64,000 nt of DNA, from assembly GCA_029259945.1 (NCBI GenBank), contig JAJDEF010000029.1, positions 32,505 to 96,504 of the forward strand, written 5' to 3'. Below are positions 17,563-25,965 of this stretch, in pieces. The position numbers and the translations under genes are program-made. Positions within the stretch are counted from its first letter, which is position 1. The number at the start of each line of letters is the position of its first letter. The notes under the pieces are model-generated. The model ran no database searches. It was given only the letters and a program-made list of their open reading frames with translations, and was not told where the DNA came from. Source of the stretch: Planctomycetota bacterium (GTDB lineage Bacteria; Planctomycetota; Planctomycetia; Pirellulales; Lacipirellulaceae).

Positions 17563-19224
17563 CTATACAGCCGCCATTTCGAGCACTGCTGCTGCCCGTG
17601 CTTTTCGCACGGGGCAACCGTTGCTTTGCCACCACTCGGCTGCCTGCCCACGCGACCACTCCTGCCGAGCAGGCACTTCCTTCAGCACTTCGCCCAACGT
17701 GGCGGTATCTTGAAAGCGGTCTTCGGGTTGCTTCTCAAGGCAACGGAGAATGATTTCTTCAAGTTCCGGCGGGATAGCTGGATTGATTTCTCGCGGCGGT
17801 TGGGGCTGCTCTGAGGAATGGGCAACAATCACTCGGATTGTTTGGTCGTAGTGAAACGGCGGCTGCCCGGTGGCCAGGTAGTACATCACCGCACCGAGCG
17901 AATAGATATCGCTACGCGCGTCGACCTCCCCGCTACCGGTGGCCTGCTCGGGCGACATAAACAAAGGCGAGCCCGTGATGGCCCCTTCTTGAGTGAGCTC
18001 GACATCCTGTTTTTCTGCAATCGGCTTCGCTAATCCGAAATCGAGCAACTTTGCGACATCGAAAATGCCACCTCGGTAAGCACAAAAAATATTGGCCGGC
18101 TTAATATCTCGATGCACCAGACCATGACTATGGGCCTCGGTCAAAGCGTCGCAGACCTGGCGCATTAAGTAGACAATGCGTCCCGACGGCATGGGGCCAT
18201 ATTCTTCGACCAACTCACCCAGGTTGTGCCCCGGCAAATACTCCATGACATAGTAAAAGGTGCCGTCGTCGGTTCGGCCGTAGTCGTAGATTTCGATCGA
18301 ATTCCAATGCGACAATTTCGCCGTCGCGCGCACTTCTCGCTCGAAACGCGCAAGTACCTGAGGGTTACCAGCCTTTTCGGGCCGGATCACCTTGATGGCA
18401 CAGGGCCGCTTCATCATTTGGTGTTCGGCCAGATAAACTTCGCCCATGCCTCCGCTACCAAGCATCTCACGAAGCTGATACTTCCCTAACTGCTTTGCAA
18501 CAAAGGCTTCTTTCCGCAGCGAGCCAATCGTTTTCACCCCCACTGTGGCTGTGATGACGCTAATCACCAGGAGTAAAAACTGCGAGAAAAACTCCTCGCT
18601 GAACTCTGCCCTCCTGGTGAGAGCGACAAACTCTTCCGAACGAAAACTGGCCAGGCCCCACATCATCATTGGTGCGATCCCAAGTAAGCTCAGCACCACA
18701 CTAGCACGCTGCCAGGTGTTAGGCACAAACAACGCGTAGCAGAAAATCAGCAGTATCCAGCCTCCGACAACTTTCGGGACATGGGCATGGCCCTCAGGCA
18801 TCATCGCGCAGAGGATCAGGTTGTGATACGTAAGAAAAACAAGAAAAGCAGCCGGGCCACCAATGACAAGAAACTCTGAAAATCGCAAGCGGCCAGTCAC
18901 GAATTCGCAGCTCGTACACAATCGCTGGGTCATCAACGCCAGCAAGACCGTGACGGCAGTGTGGGCATAAAAAATCGGCATGCTGCGGAGGCTTCCCTCC
19001 GCCAGCAATTGCCACAAACTACGTATCCAAAAAGCAGCAAAAAGAAAAAACAGCAGCAGGGCAACCGTGCGCAATCGATCGCGAAGCAGGCTGCGCATTT
19101 CTTGGCTCAGCTCTGGCGCACTCCCCTCGACAAGAGCCACATGCCGCGGCTTTGGGGTCGGCACGTTGCCAAACGATGCCAAACGACTCGGCGATTCAAT
19201 CGTTTCTGCGAGGTCTGAGTTCAT
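17563..19224 (-). CDS. Membrane-bound Ser/Thr protein kinase (Hanks type)
   Basis: 553 residues in an unusual order for bacterial Hanks kinases: about six transmembrane helices first (residues about 53-70, 82-98, 117-140, 152-170, 175-195, 214-232), then a cytoplasmic kinase domain from 249. Kinase motifs are complete: P-loop GSGGMGEV 256-263, catalytic Lys in CAIKVI at 278, HRDIKPAN 371-378, DFG 395-397, and SPLFMSPEQATG in the activation region. It is therefore expected to be active. The membrane part has no recognised sensor domain. The last 40 residues include a short Trp/Cys segment after the kinase fold. Target proteins are unknown. The neighbour upstream is a divergent FAD oxidoreductase. 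Confidence 0.88.
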   Translation of the reverse strand: MNSDLAETIESPSRLASFGNVPTPKPRHVALVEGSAPELSQEMRSLLRDRLRTVALLLFFLFAAFWIRSLWQLLAEGSLRSMPIFYAHTAVTVLLALMTQRLCTSCEFVTGRLRFSEFLVIGGPAAFLVFLTYHNLILCAMMPEGHAHVPKVVGGWILLIFCYALFVPNTWQRASVVLSLLGIAPMMMWGLASFRSEEFVALTRRAEFSEEFFSQFLLLVISVITATVGVKTIGSLRKEAFVAKQLGKYQLREMLGSGGMGEVYLAEHQMMKRPCAIKVIRPEKAGNPQVLARFEREVRATAKLSHWNSIEIYDYGRTDDGTFYYVMEYLPGHNLGELVEEYGPMPSGRIVYLMRQVCDALTEAHSHGLVHRDIKPANIFCAYRGGIFDVAKLLDFGLAKPIAEKQDVELTQEGAITGSPLFMSPEQATGSGEVDARSDIYSLGAVMYYLATGQPPFHYDQTIRVIVAHSSEQPQPPREINPAIPPELEEIILRCLEKQPEDRFQDTATLGEVLKEVPARQEWSRGQAAEWWQSNGCPVRKARAAAVLEMAAV

Positions 19225-19446
19225 GTCCTGACGCGCCCTTGCTTGTGTCCTGTACCGTCCTGCGACAACTCTCCATCGTATCCGACTACCACCCTCCAGG
19301 ACAGGAATGATTACGTGATTGGCACGCCGATTCCCACCCTCCCCCTAGATTTCCAGGGCAAACGATGCTTGAATGACGAACTACCGAAGAAAGTGCCTAA
19401 GCGTCTGTAGAACTCCAAGAACATCTGGCTGCAATAAAGTAAATCG

Positions 19447-20715
19447 ATGAACGAAGATGCCAGCCACGAGGTTGAGCACATTTTGATTGTGGGTGGCGGA
19501 GTGATCGGTGCTGCTTGCGCCTACTACTTGGCCCAAACGGGACGTCGTGTGACGATTATCGATCGCGACGAATTTGGCAAAGGCAGCTCGCACGGGAATT
19601 GCGGATTTATCAGCCCCTCGCATGTGCCCCCCCTTTGTCGGCCAGGCGCTATCTCGAAGACGTTCAAATCGCTATTCAATCCAGACTCGTCGTTTCGTAT
19701 CAAACCAAGTCTTCGTCCATCGATGCTGCGCTGGCTGTGGCAATTTCTGCGACGATGTAACCAGCGCGACATGCTAACCGGTGCGGCAGCGCGCCATGCG
19801 TTGCTTCAGTCCTCCGCTTCGCTCTATCGACAACTTATCGCCGAAGGCATCCTTGAAGGCTGCGAATGGGAAACCGAGGGGTTGCTGTTCGTCTTTGAAA
19901 CCGAAAAAGAGCGAGACTATTTTGCTCCCCTCGCGAACCTGGTTCGAGAGGAGTTTGGCGTTGGCGCAAATTGGCTGGATGGCGACCAACTAGTCGCGAT
20001 GGAACCGGCTCTCCGACCAGGATTAACCGGTGCCTACCATTACCAGGACGATGCGCACTTGCGTCCCGACCGGTTACTGGCCGCTTGGAGAGATCGATTA
20101 AACAAGGTCGGCGTCGAAATCATCGAGCAGTGTGCCTTTCAAGGCTTTGCCGACGAACAAGGCAGGGCCAAGGCTGTCTTCACTTCAAAAGGCGAAATCC
20201 AGGCCGATGCTTTTGTGGTGGCGATGGGCGCTTGGTCGCCCCAATGGAACAAGGCGCTCGGCTGCAAGTTGCCCATTCAACCCGGGAAAGGTCTCTCGGT
20301 GACCATGCCTCGACCTCGCATTTGTCCAAAGTATCCGATGATCCTCGAAGAATGTCATGTGGGCGTCACGCCGTTTGCGTCGGGATATCGTTTGGGATCG
20401 ACCATGGAATTCGCCGGGTACGACGAGCGAATCAATCGCCGTCGTCTTGCTTTGTTGCGAAAAGGGGCTGAACGCTATTTGGTCGAACCCACTTGCGAAC
20501 CCATCGAAGAAGAATGGTGTGGTTTTCGGCCCATGAGCTGCGACGGAGCCCCGATTATCGACCGCAGCCCAACGATGGCGAACGTCATGATCGCCGCAGG
20601 GCACAGCATGCTGGGCGTCTCAATGTCTCCAGCCACAGGCAAGCTCGTTACCGAGATGCTCACCGGAACCACCCCGCACGTCGACCCCCACCCCTATCGG
20701 CTTTCAAGGTTTTGA
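19447..20715 (+). CDS. FAD-dependent amino acid dehydrogenase (DadA-like)
   Basis: 422 residues of the DAO/GlcD-type oxidoreductase family that includes D-amino acid dehydrogenase DadA. The FAD dinucleotide motif is at residues 14-21 (IVGGGVIGAACAYYLAQTGR), followed by the ribose-binding acidic residue in TIIDRDEFGKGSSHGNCGF. C-terminal GxxxxDGxPIIDR-like stretch (MSCDGAPIIDRSPTM) and the GHSMLGVSMSPATGKLV end agree with the DadA/SoxA group. Likely membrane-associated, passing electrons from an amino acid (D-amino acid, proline or hydroxyproline type; not decidable) to the respiratory chain. It is the last ordinary gene before tRNA-Gln and the putative island. Confidence 0.8.
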   Translation: MNEDASHEVEHILIVGGGVIGAACAYYLAQTGRRVTIIDRDEFGKGSSHGNCGFISPSHVPPLCRPGAISKTFKSLFNPDSSFRIKPSLRPSMLRWLWQFLRRCNQRDMLTGAAARHALLQSSASLYRQLIAEGILEGCEWETEGLLFVFETEKERDYFAPLANLVREEFGVGANWLDGDQLVAMEPALRPGLTGAYHYQDDAHLRPDRLLAAWRDRLNKVGVEIIEQCAFQGFADEQGRAKAVFTSKGEIQADAFVVAMGAWSPQWNKALGCKLPIQPGKGLSVTMPRPRICPKYPMILEECHVGVTPFASGYRLGSTMEFAGYDERINRRRLALLRKGAERYLVEPTCEPIEEEWCGFRPMSCDGAPIIDRSPTMANVMIAAGHSMLGVSMSPATGKLVTEMLTGTTPHVDPHPYRLSRF

Positions 20716-20733
20716 AAGAGGCGCGAGTTACGG

Positions 20734-20777
20734 GGCGCTAGGCGCGAGTTAGAAATCGAGAACTCGCGCCTAGCGCC
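20734..20777. repeat. 17-bp perfect inverted repeat after the DadA-like gene
   Basis: Arms 20734-20750 (GGCGCTAGGCGCGAGTT) and 20761-20777 are exact reverse complements around a 10-base loop; further partial copies of GCGCGAGTTA (20721) and CTAGCGCCT (20784) flank it. It could act as a transcription stop for the oxidoreductase, although no T-run follows. Confidence 0.8.
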
Positions 20778-20867
20778 TAGTAACTAGCGCCTCACGCCCC
20801 TGGCGTCTTTCAGCGTTTTTTGTTAGCCTAAAACCGTCGATTCGCTTCATCTGCTCCGACCCAACCA

Positions 20868-20938
20868 TGGGGAATAGTGTAACGGTAGCACTACGGACTC
20901 TGACTCCGTCAGTCTAGGTTCAAATCCTAGTTCCCCAG
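20868..20938 (+). tRNA. trnQ: tRNA-Gln (anticodon CTG)
   Basis: 71-nt cloverleaf: acceptor TGGGGAA/TTCCCCA with discriminator G, D-arm AGTGTAACGGTAGCAC, anticodon stem ACGGA/TCCGT with loop CTCTGAC (anticodon CTG), T-arm CTAGGTTCAAATCCTAG. CCA is not encoded. Its last 23 bases are repeated exactly at 23898-23920 and imperfectly at 36811-36837, the usual sign of site-specific integration into a tRNA 3' end. Confidence 0.96.
20916..20938 (+). other. Putative attachment site in the tRNA-Gln 3' end (copy 1)
   Basis: The 23 bases from the T-loop arm to the discriminator are identical to 23898-23920. Integrases commonly use such tRNA 3' ends as attB; the tRNA stays intact because the element brings its own copy. 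No integrase gene is visible in the window, so the site is inferred from the duplication alone. Confidence 0.65.
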
Positions 20939-20982
20939 CTTTTTCTATTAGTCGCTCACGACTTCTGCACTTGTCACTCAAT

Positions 20983-21018
20983 AAGTACTTGAATCAATTT
21001 GCTTCAAGTACTTTTTTC
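20983..21018 (+). terminator. Rho-independent terminator after tRNA-Gln
   Basis: 11-bp perfect stem AAGTACTTGAA / TTCAAGTACTT with a nine-base loop, followed by a run of six T. It lies 45 bases beyond tRNA-Gln in the correct orientation. If the attachment-site reading is right, this terminator lies inside the integrated segment. Confidence 0.8.
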
Positions 21019-21326
21019 GTCTTAACACCGGTCGCACTGGTCCAAAATCGCATTGGAAGAAAGGCCGGAATGTCACAGCAATTAGTGGTAGCCATTTAGT
21101 GTGATTACTGCTCTGTCCAGCTGAGAGGTCCTTGAGGCTATCTTACAGATCGTCCGAGTAGAGCCGTTTTTTTAGAAATTGAATTAAAGTCTTGCAATAC
21201 GTAATATTTGATCTACAACCAGGGACATTGCGTCTCTTATACGCAATAGTTTCCCAATACGCTTTCTTCTCAAATTCTTGCGTTTACCATCGCCCTGGTC
21301 AAAACACTACCCAAGGAATTCTCACT

Positions 21327-23672
21327 ATGGTTAACACGCGACCTGCAAGGCACTCGCTACTCAAGAGTGTCCGAACGTGCTCGTTTGAGTGTCTTGAACC
21401 TCGTCAAATGCTTTCTGCAACAGGCCTCACCACTACACAGGGGGACGCGGCCCAACTAAGCGATATCATTCGCGAGCGGTTCGGTCTGGATGGCGCCGGG
21501 GTCAAGATTGGTGTAATCTCCAATAGCTACGATAGGGCAACGCTGTTGAGTCAACCAAGCGAGGCCGAGGTTGATGTTGCCAATGGTGATCTACCAGGTG
21601 TAAGCAACCCTAATGGATTCTCAACTCCGGTAAGCGTAGTTCACGATAGTCTAGGGGGCGACGAAGGACGCGCAATGCTACAAATAATTCACGATGTAGC
21701 ACCGGCTGCTGAGCTTTTCTTCCATAGCGGTTTAGGTACGACTGGAATGACAACGGCTATCAATGCCTTGGTAAGTGAAGGCGTAGATATCATCGTTGAT
21801 GATCTAACGGTGGGCGCACCATTTTTCCAGGATAGTTCTGCCGCACAGGCAGTTGAGTCGGCGGTAACCAGCGGTGTTGTCTACGTATCGTCTGCGGGCA
21901 ATGAGGGTCGACGGAGCTACGAGAGCACATTTGTTCCTGGGCCAGTACTTGACTTCAATGGACGCATGGAAACCGTTCATCTGTTTGATGCCACAGCGGG
22001 AGATTATCGACAAAGCATCACAATTCCAGAGGGGGGAGTAATAAGTCTTACTCTTGGCTGGGATTCAGTGTTTCCTGTGTTTAATAAGCTCAATATGTAT
22101 CTCTATGAAGGAGGTGAAGTTGTTGCCCAATCAGTAGGCTTTGATGGCCTCTCTTCAGCACGTGACTTATTGTCCTTCACGAACGAGAGCATAAGTAATA
22201 CGGAATTCGACTTGGTTATTACCTTAGAGTCGGGAGTTACGCCAGGGCTTATAAAATATTATGACTCTGCGACATCTTCTTTATTCCCGGAGTTGGCTGC
22301 AGTGTTTAACGAATACCACACAAACTCGTCCACTATTTTCGGGCATGCGAACGCAGAAGGAGCAATCACGGTGGGAGCGGCCGATTATCGCGACACCCCT
22401 GCTTTCGGAACCGATCCCCCAATTATTCAGTCTTTTTCCTCTGCCGGCGGAACGCCGATTCTCTTCGATACGAGCGGGGGACTTCTCGCCGAACCGATTG
22501 TCCGTATGAAACCAGACATAGTTGGTCCCGACAACGGAAATACCACCTTCTTCGGAGAAGAGTTTTTTGGGTTAAGCCCTGAAATTGATGCACTGCTTGA
22601 TCCTGAGGGGGACGGTTTCCCAAATTTTGCCGGTACTTCAGCAGCAGCACCGCATATTGCTGGGTTAGCCGCTCTTCTACTCCAAGCAAATCCCACACTT
22701 TCGCCTGAAGACGTCCGCCAAGCTCTTACGTCAACCGCTATCGATATGGATGATCCCTCCACCGCAGGTTTCGATGTCGGCTTTGATTTTGGCACCGGTC
22801 ATGGCTTTGTCGATGGATTGGCCGCACTGACCTCCGTTCTTCCGCCTAAGGTTCTCGACGTCACGGTCAGTAGTTCGGACCCATTGGTGTTCCACGATCC
22901 CTTTGTGTTCAGCACAGTGGATGGAGCTGGTACTCAGATTAGGACCGTGCCGGTGGGCAAGGCCGATACGGTAGCAGTCACTTTTAGCGAAGCGGTGAGT
23001 ATCTTAGAGGGTGACCTGCAGTTTGTGGGAGTGACGACTGCCAATGTGCCTGTGCTTGACCCGCTCACACCTTTTACGCCGCCTACTTTGGCGAACGGAT
23101 TTACAGCAACTTGGCAATTCGACGCACCGGTGACTGTGGGAGACCATTACTCGCTGTCGCTGAATAGCGCCACGATTATCGACCTGGACGGCAATCTACT
23201 AGATGGCGAGTGGACCAACCCTTCAACTATCCTCACGGTCGATCCACTGGTAAGCAAATTCCCTTCAGGCGACGGCCAGGAGGGTGGCGACTTTAATTTC
23301 GTAGTGACGCTGTTTCCAGGAGACGCAAACGGCGACTTGGCAATCAATAACGACGACTTTAACATCGTCATCAACAATTTCTTTCTGTCAGTCGACACAT
23401 TCGGCGAAGGCGATTTCAATGGCAACGGAACTGTCGACAACGACGATTTCAGCTTGGTCATCAATAATTTCTTCACGGGCCTAGGCCCTCTCGAACTACT
23501 CGGCGATCTCGATAATGACGGCGATGTTGATGGCGACGATCAGACGCTGTGGGACGATTACGACCTGACCAACAATTTGGCAGGCGACCTGGATGGCGAC
23601 GGAGACGTCGACACGGACGATTTCGACCTGCTGTTTGCTCAAATAGGACTAGAGCTTATCACGCTAGTCTAG
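21327..23672 (+). CDS. Secreted S8/S53-like serine protease with LEPR N-terminus and dockerin-like repeats
   Basis: 781 residues from ATG 21327 (AAGGA upstream; the longer frame from 21192 has no signal). The N-terminus has the planctomycete LEPR-type export motif (SFECLEPRQMLSA, residues 19-31). The protease region has GVKIGVISNSYD, the GGDEGRAMLQIIHDVAPAAE block (Glu and Asp of the S53-like set) and GTSAAAPHIAGLAALLL with the nucleophilic Ser. Subtilase relatives read ISDS where this has ISNS, so subtilisin-type Asp is absent and a sedolisin-like Glu/Asp/Ser set is more likely. The last 130 residues hold three EF-hand/dockerin-like units (DANGDLAINNDDF, DFNGNGTVDNDDF, DLDGDGDVDTDDF) that should bind calcium. 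It is the only gene between the two tRNA-Gln repeats. Confidence 0.75.
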   Translation: MVNTRPARHSLLKSVRTCSFECLEPRQMLSATGLTTTQGDAAQLSDIIRERFGLDGAGVKIGVISNSYDRATLLSQPSEAEVDVANGDLPGVSNPNGFSTPVSVVHDSLGGDEGRAMLQIIHDVAPAAELFFHSGLGTTGMTTAINALVSEGVDIIVDDLTVGAPFFQDSSAAQAVESAVTSGVVYVSSAGNEGRRSYESTFVPGPVLDFNGRMETVHLFDATAGDYRQSITIPEGGVISLTLGWDSVFPVFNKLNMYLYEGGEVVAQSVGFDGLSSARDLLSFTNESISNTEFDLVITLESGVTPGLIKYYDSATSSLFPELAAVFNEYHTNSSTIFGHANAEGAITVGAADYRDTPAFGTDPPIIQSFSSAGGTPILFDTSGGLLAEPIVRMKPDIVGPDNGNTTFFGEEFFGLSPEIDALLDPEGDGFPNFAGTSAAAPHIAGLAALLLQANPTLSPEDVRQALTSTAIDMDDPSTAGFDVGFDFGTGHGFVDGLAALTSVLPPKVLDVTVSSSDPLVFHDPFVFSTVDGAGTQIRTVPVGKADTVAVTFSEAVSILEGDLQFVGVTTANVPVLDPLTPFTPPTLANGFTATWQFDAPVTVGDHYSLSLNSATIIDLDGNLLDGEWTNPSTILTVDPLVSKFPSGDGQEGGDFNFVVTLFPGDANGDLAINNDDFNIVINNFFLSVDTFGEGDFNGNGTVDNDDFSLVINNFFTGLGPLELLGDLDNDGDVDGDDQTLWDDYDLTNNLAGDLDGDGDVDTDDFDLLFAQIGLELITLV

Positions 23673-23897
23673 GCAGTTGTGGAATAAGGGGAATGTTATG
23701 AAAGTGTTGTTTCAGATAACGACTCTTCCACCTAAAATAGCGACAAGATTTCTGACACAAATTTGCCACAACACGGACAATGCAAAGCCCTCGTGGCTGC
23801 CATACACGTGCAACATTGCAAAGCTACAAAAGCTTTACGGTAGAGAGTTTCCATGCAAGTGTCCTACAACTGCCCTGTAATAGAAGTGCAATAACAC

Positions 23898-23920
23898 AGG
23901 TTCAAATCCTAGTTCCCCAG
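23898..23920 (+). other. Putative attachment site, copy 2 (exact tRNA-Gln 3' repeat)
   Basis: AGGTTCAAATCCTAGTTCCC plus CAG, identical to the tRNA-Gln 3' end, but the preceding bases are not tRNA-like. With the first copy it brackets a 2.96-kb segment holding only the protease gene and the terminator. The bases 23673-23897 show no convincing gene; an ORF there of 67 codons has no signal of being real. Confidence 0.7.
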
Positions 23921-23935
23921 TTTGTTTGCTCCTAC

Positions 23936-25018
23936 CTAGTTTGGCAGTCCCTTGCGAATCCACGGGCCGGCGAGTTTTGTGAGTGGGACCGGCAGCCGTT
24001 GCCATAAACGCACCGCCTTCATGTATTTTCCGGAGGCCTCGCCCGTCTGTTCGCCGAGGTCCGGCTCACACGCCCAGTAGAGTTGTAGCGGCTCGGCGCC
24101 CCATTGGCGTTTTGCTTCGTAGGTTCCATCACCTCGTGACGAGCGACCAAGGTCGAGGAAACGACAGCCGTGATCGATTCCATAGCGCATGGCTTCCCAA
24201 TAGAGCACCTGATTCGGGCACCTATTAAAGTACGGCCGTAATGAAGAGACCCAGGGAATCGACATGGTGTCTCCGTGAATAAGACAAAAAGCGACTCCGA
24301 TGGTCAGGGGGCCATCTTTCACGAGCAGAATCGCTGACCGCTCGCCGAACGTCCGCAGCATAGAGCGGAAAAAACTCAGCCCATGCACCGGCGATCCCAA
24401 GTCTCGCATATTCCGTGCAAAAACCGTGAAAAAATCTTGCAGAGCCTCTTCTCCATGCCAGGTTGCCACCAAGCCGTTCTTTTGCCCTTTGCGAATACGA
24501 TTGCGTCTTCCAGACGGTAGACGCGACCAAAGGTCTTCGGCAGAGTCCCCCAGTTCGAGCACCATCGAGACTCTTCTTAACGAAGTAGAAAGTGGCAGAT
24601 GGTGTTCTTGCCGGTAACGCAGATTGAGTGCGGCATTATTGGCAGCGCAGATTTCACGAGCTTGATCCAGGAGTGCGCTCCGTGCTTCTTCATCCTCTGT
24701 CAGAATCCCTCCGTAGTCCATGTAGGGCATGGATGTCAAATGCACACCGAACAGTGGGCTTCGAGTAAGGACCAACGGGAGTACACCGCGGATTCCGTTT
24801 TCATCGTGGGCCGCCAGGTAGAAAGTCTTCTGACCGTACGCCTGCTCAATGGCAGTTTTCCATCCAAACAAATGGCATATCGTGCCATCTTGCGATGATG
24901 CGACAAAGTCGTCCCACGAAGCAGAGTCTAACCATTCGCGAACCTGAAGCTTGGTCGCTGGTGGTGTGGTTGAATCGTGGTCCATCGACCGCGAAGATTG
25001 GGAACTCAAAGTGGACAT
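23936..25018 (-). CDS. FemAB-like acyl/aminoacyl-transferase, polysaccharide (PEP-CTERM) associated
   Basis: 360 residues of the FemAB/GNAT-like fold, resembling the FemAB-related proteins found in PEP-CTERM exopolysaccharide loci. Typical blocks: LQVREWLDSASWDDFVASSQ near residue 24, CHLFGWKTAIEQAYGQK, PLVLTRSPLFGVHLTSMPYM, GRRNRIRKGQKNGL and DLGRSSRGDGTYEAKRQWGA. These enzymes transfer aminoacyl or acyl groups to peptides or sugars; the donor here is unknown. It is the last gene of the minus-strand polysaccharide operon, 79 bases after the WecG-type gene, and ends 15 bases from attachment-site copy 2. Confidence 0.75.
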   Translation of the reverse strand: MSTLSSQSSRSMDHDSTTPPATKLQVREWLDSASWDDFVASSQDGTICHLFGWKTAIEQAYGQKTFYLAAHDENGIRGVLPLVLTRSPLFGVHLTSMPYMDYGGILTEDEEARSALLDQAREICAANNAALNLRYRQEHHLPLSTSLRRVSMVLELGDSAEDLWSRLPSGRRNRIRKGQKNGLVATWHGEEALQDFFTVFARNMRDLGSPVHGLSFFRSMLRTFGERSAILLVKDGPLTIGVAFCLIHGDTMSIPWVSSLRPYFNRCPNQVLYWEAMRYGIDHGCRFLDLGRSSRGDGTYEAKRQWGAEPLQLYWACEPDLGEQTGEASGKYMKAVRLWQRLPVPLTKLAGPWIRKGLPN

Positions 25019-25097
25019 GGTTTACTTCTCGAGTGAATCTGTGGGGATGTTAGCTGTGGTATCAATACTGTGCACAGGTACGCATTCGATGCCTCCG

Positions 25098-25937
25098 TCA
25101 ATCTTCGTACGCCGAAGGTAGGTCTTGTTGTTGTAGAAACCGGGGCACCAGACTTGAATTATTGAAAGCGTGCATTGCCAGCCGCCCAACAAAGACTGGG
25201 TTGCCGAGGAGATAGCGCTTCCAGGTATGAAGGGGCTGGTTGCAAAGGCGAAACGCCCACTCAAAGCCATTGTCAGTGATCCAGCGCGGAGGTCGTTTGA
25301 GTTGACCGGCAATAATCTCCATCATGCCGCCGCACGTCAGAATGATTGGCACTTGTAGTTGGTGTCGGCAACGATCGACCCACAGCTCTTGGATGGGGTT
25401 GCCCATACCTACCCAGAGGACATCGGGTTTTAGTCGCTTGATCTCTGCCAGTAATTCTTTTTCTTCGTGTTGATCGAAATAACCAGAGCGCGCACCTTTG
25501 ATGAGAAGTCCAGGATACTTTTCCTTCATTCGTTGCGCTGCCTTCTGAGCAACACCGGGGGCATTCCCCAAGATATACATCGAAAGACCTTCGTCTGCGC
25601 AGCGAGCGGCAATCGGGTCGAGACAGTCGGTGGTTGTAAGCTTCTCGGGAATTGGTTTTTTTAACAGCTTGCATCCCCAATAGACGGAGATGCCATCGCA
25701 GTACACGGCTTCGCACCGTTGCAGCGCATCCCAGTAGGCGCGATTCTTGAAAGCAATGTTAACTGAGGAGGCGTTGACAGCATAAACGGTGGACGGACGC
25801 GTCCCCTTGGCCCGATCGACGACCCACTCGACAAATTCCTCCTTGGTCCAGCCGGAGAGAGGGATGCCAAGAAAATCAATGGGCTTGGTTGAATGGTCAG
25901 TCGGGGTCGCCGTCTCGTATTCTGTCGAGCGTATCAT
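25098..25937 (-). CDS. WecG/TagA/CpsF-family glycosyltransferase
   Basis: 279 residues, GT26 family: transfers a sugar (ManNAc(A) in the characterised members) to a polyprenyl-diphosphate-linked GlcNAc. Motifs: IDFLGIPLSGWTKEEFVEWV, VYAVNASSVNIAFKN, YCDGISVYWGCKLL (the catalytic Asp region), MYILGNAPGVAQKAAQRM, LWVGMGNPIQELWVDR, ILTCGGMMEIIAGQLKRPPR. No transmembrane helix; should sit at the inner membrane face. It is the only glycosyltransferase recognisable in this locus, so the sugar chain must use other enzymes encoded elsewhere. A 28-base gap separates it from the deacetylase. Confidence 0.88.
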   Translation of the reverse strand: MIRSTEYETATPTDHSTKPIDFLGIPLSGWTKEEFVEWVVDRAKGTRPSTVYAVNASSVNIAFKNRAYWDALQRCEAVYCDGISVYWGCKLLKKPIPEKLTTTDCLDPIAARCADEGLSMYILGNAPGVAQKAAQRMKEKYPGLLIKGARSGYFDQHEEKELLAEIKRLKPDVLWVGMGNPIQELWVDRCRHQLQVPIILTCGGMMEIIAGQLKRPPRWITDNGFEWAFRLCNQPLHTWKRYLLGNPVFVGRLAMHAFNNSSLVPRFLQQQDLPSAYED

Positions 25938-25965
25938 TGGAATGCCAGCTGAAGATGAATGAGGG

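Noticed and set aside
23677..23880. 67-codon frame between the protease gene and the second attachment site
   Set aside because: No ribosome site or family motif, odd composition; it lies in the non-coding right part of the putative island.
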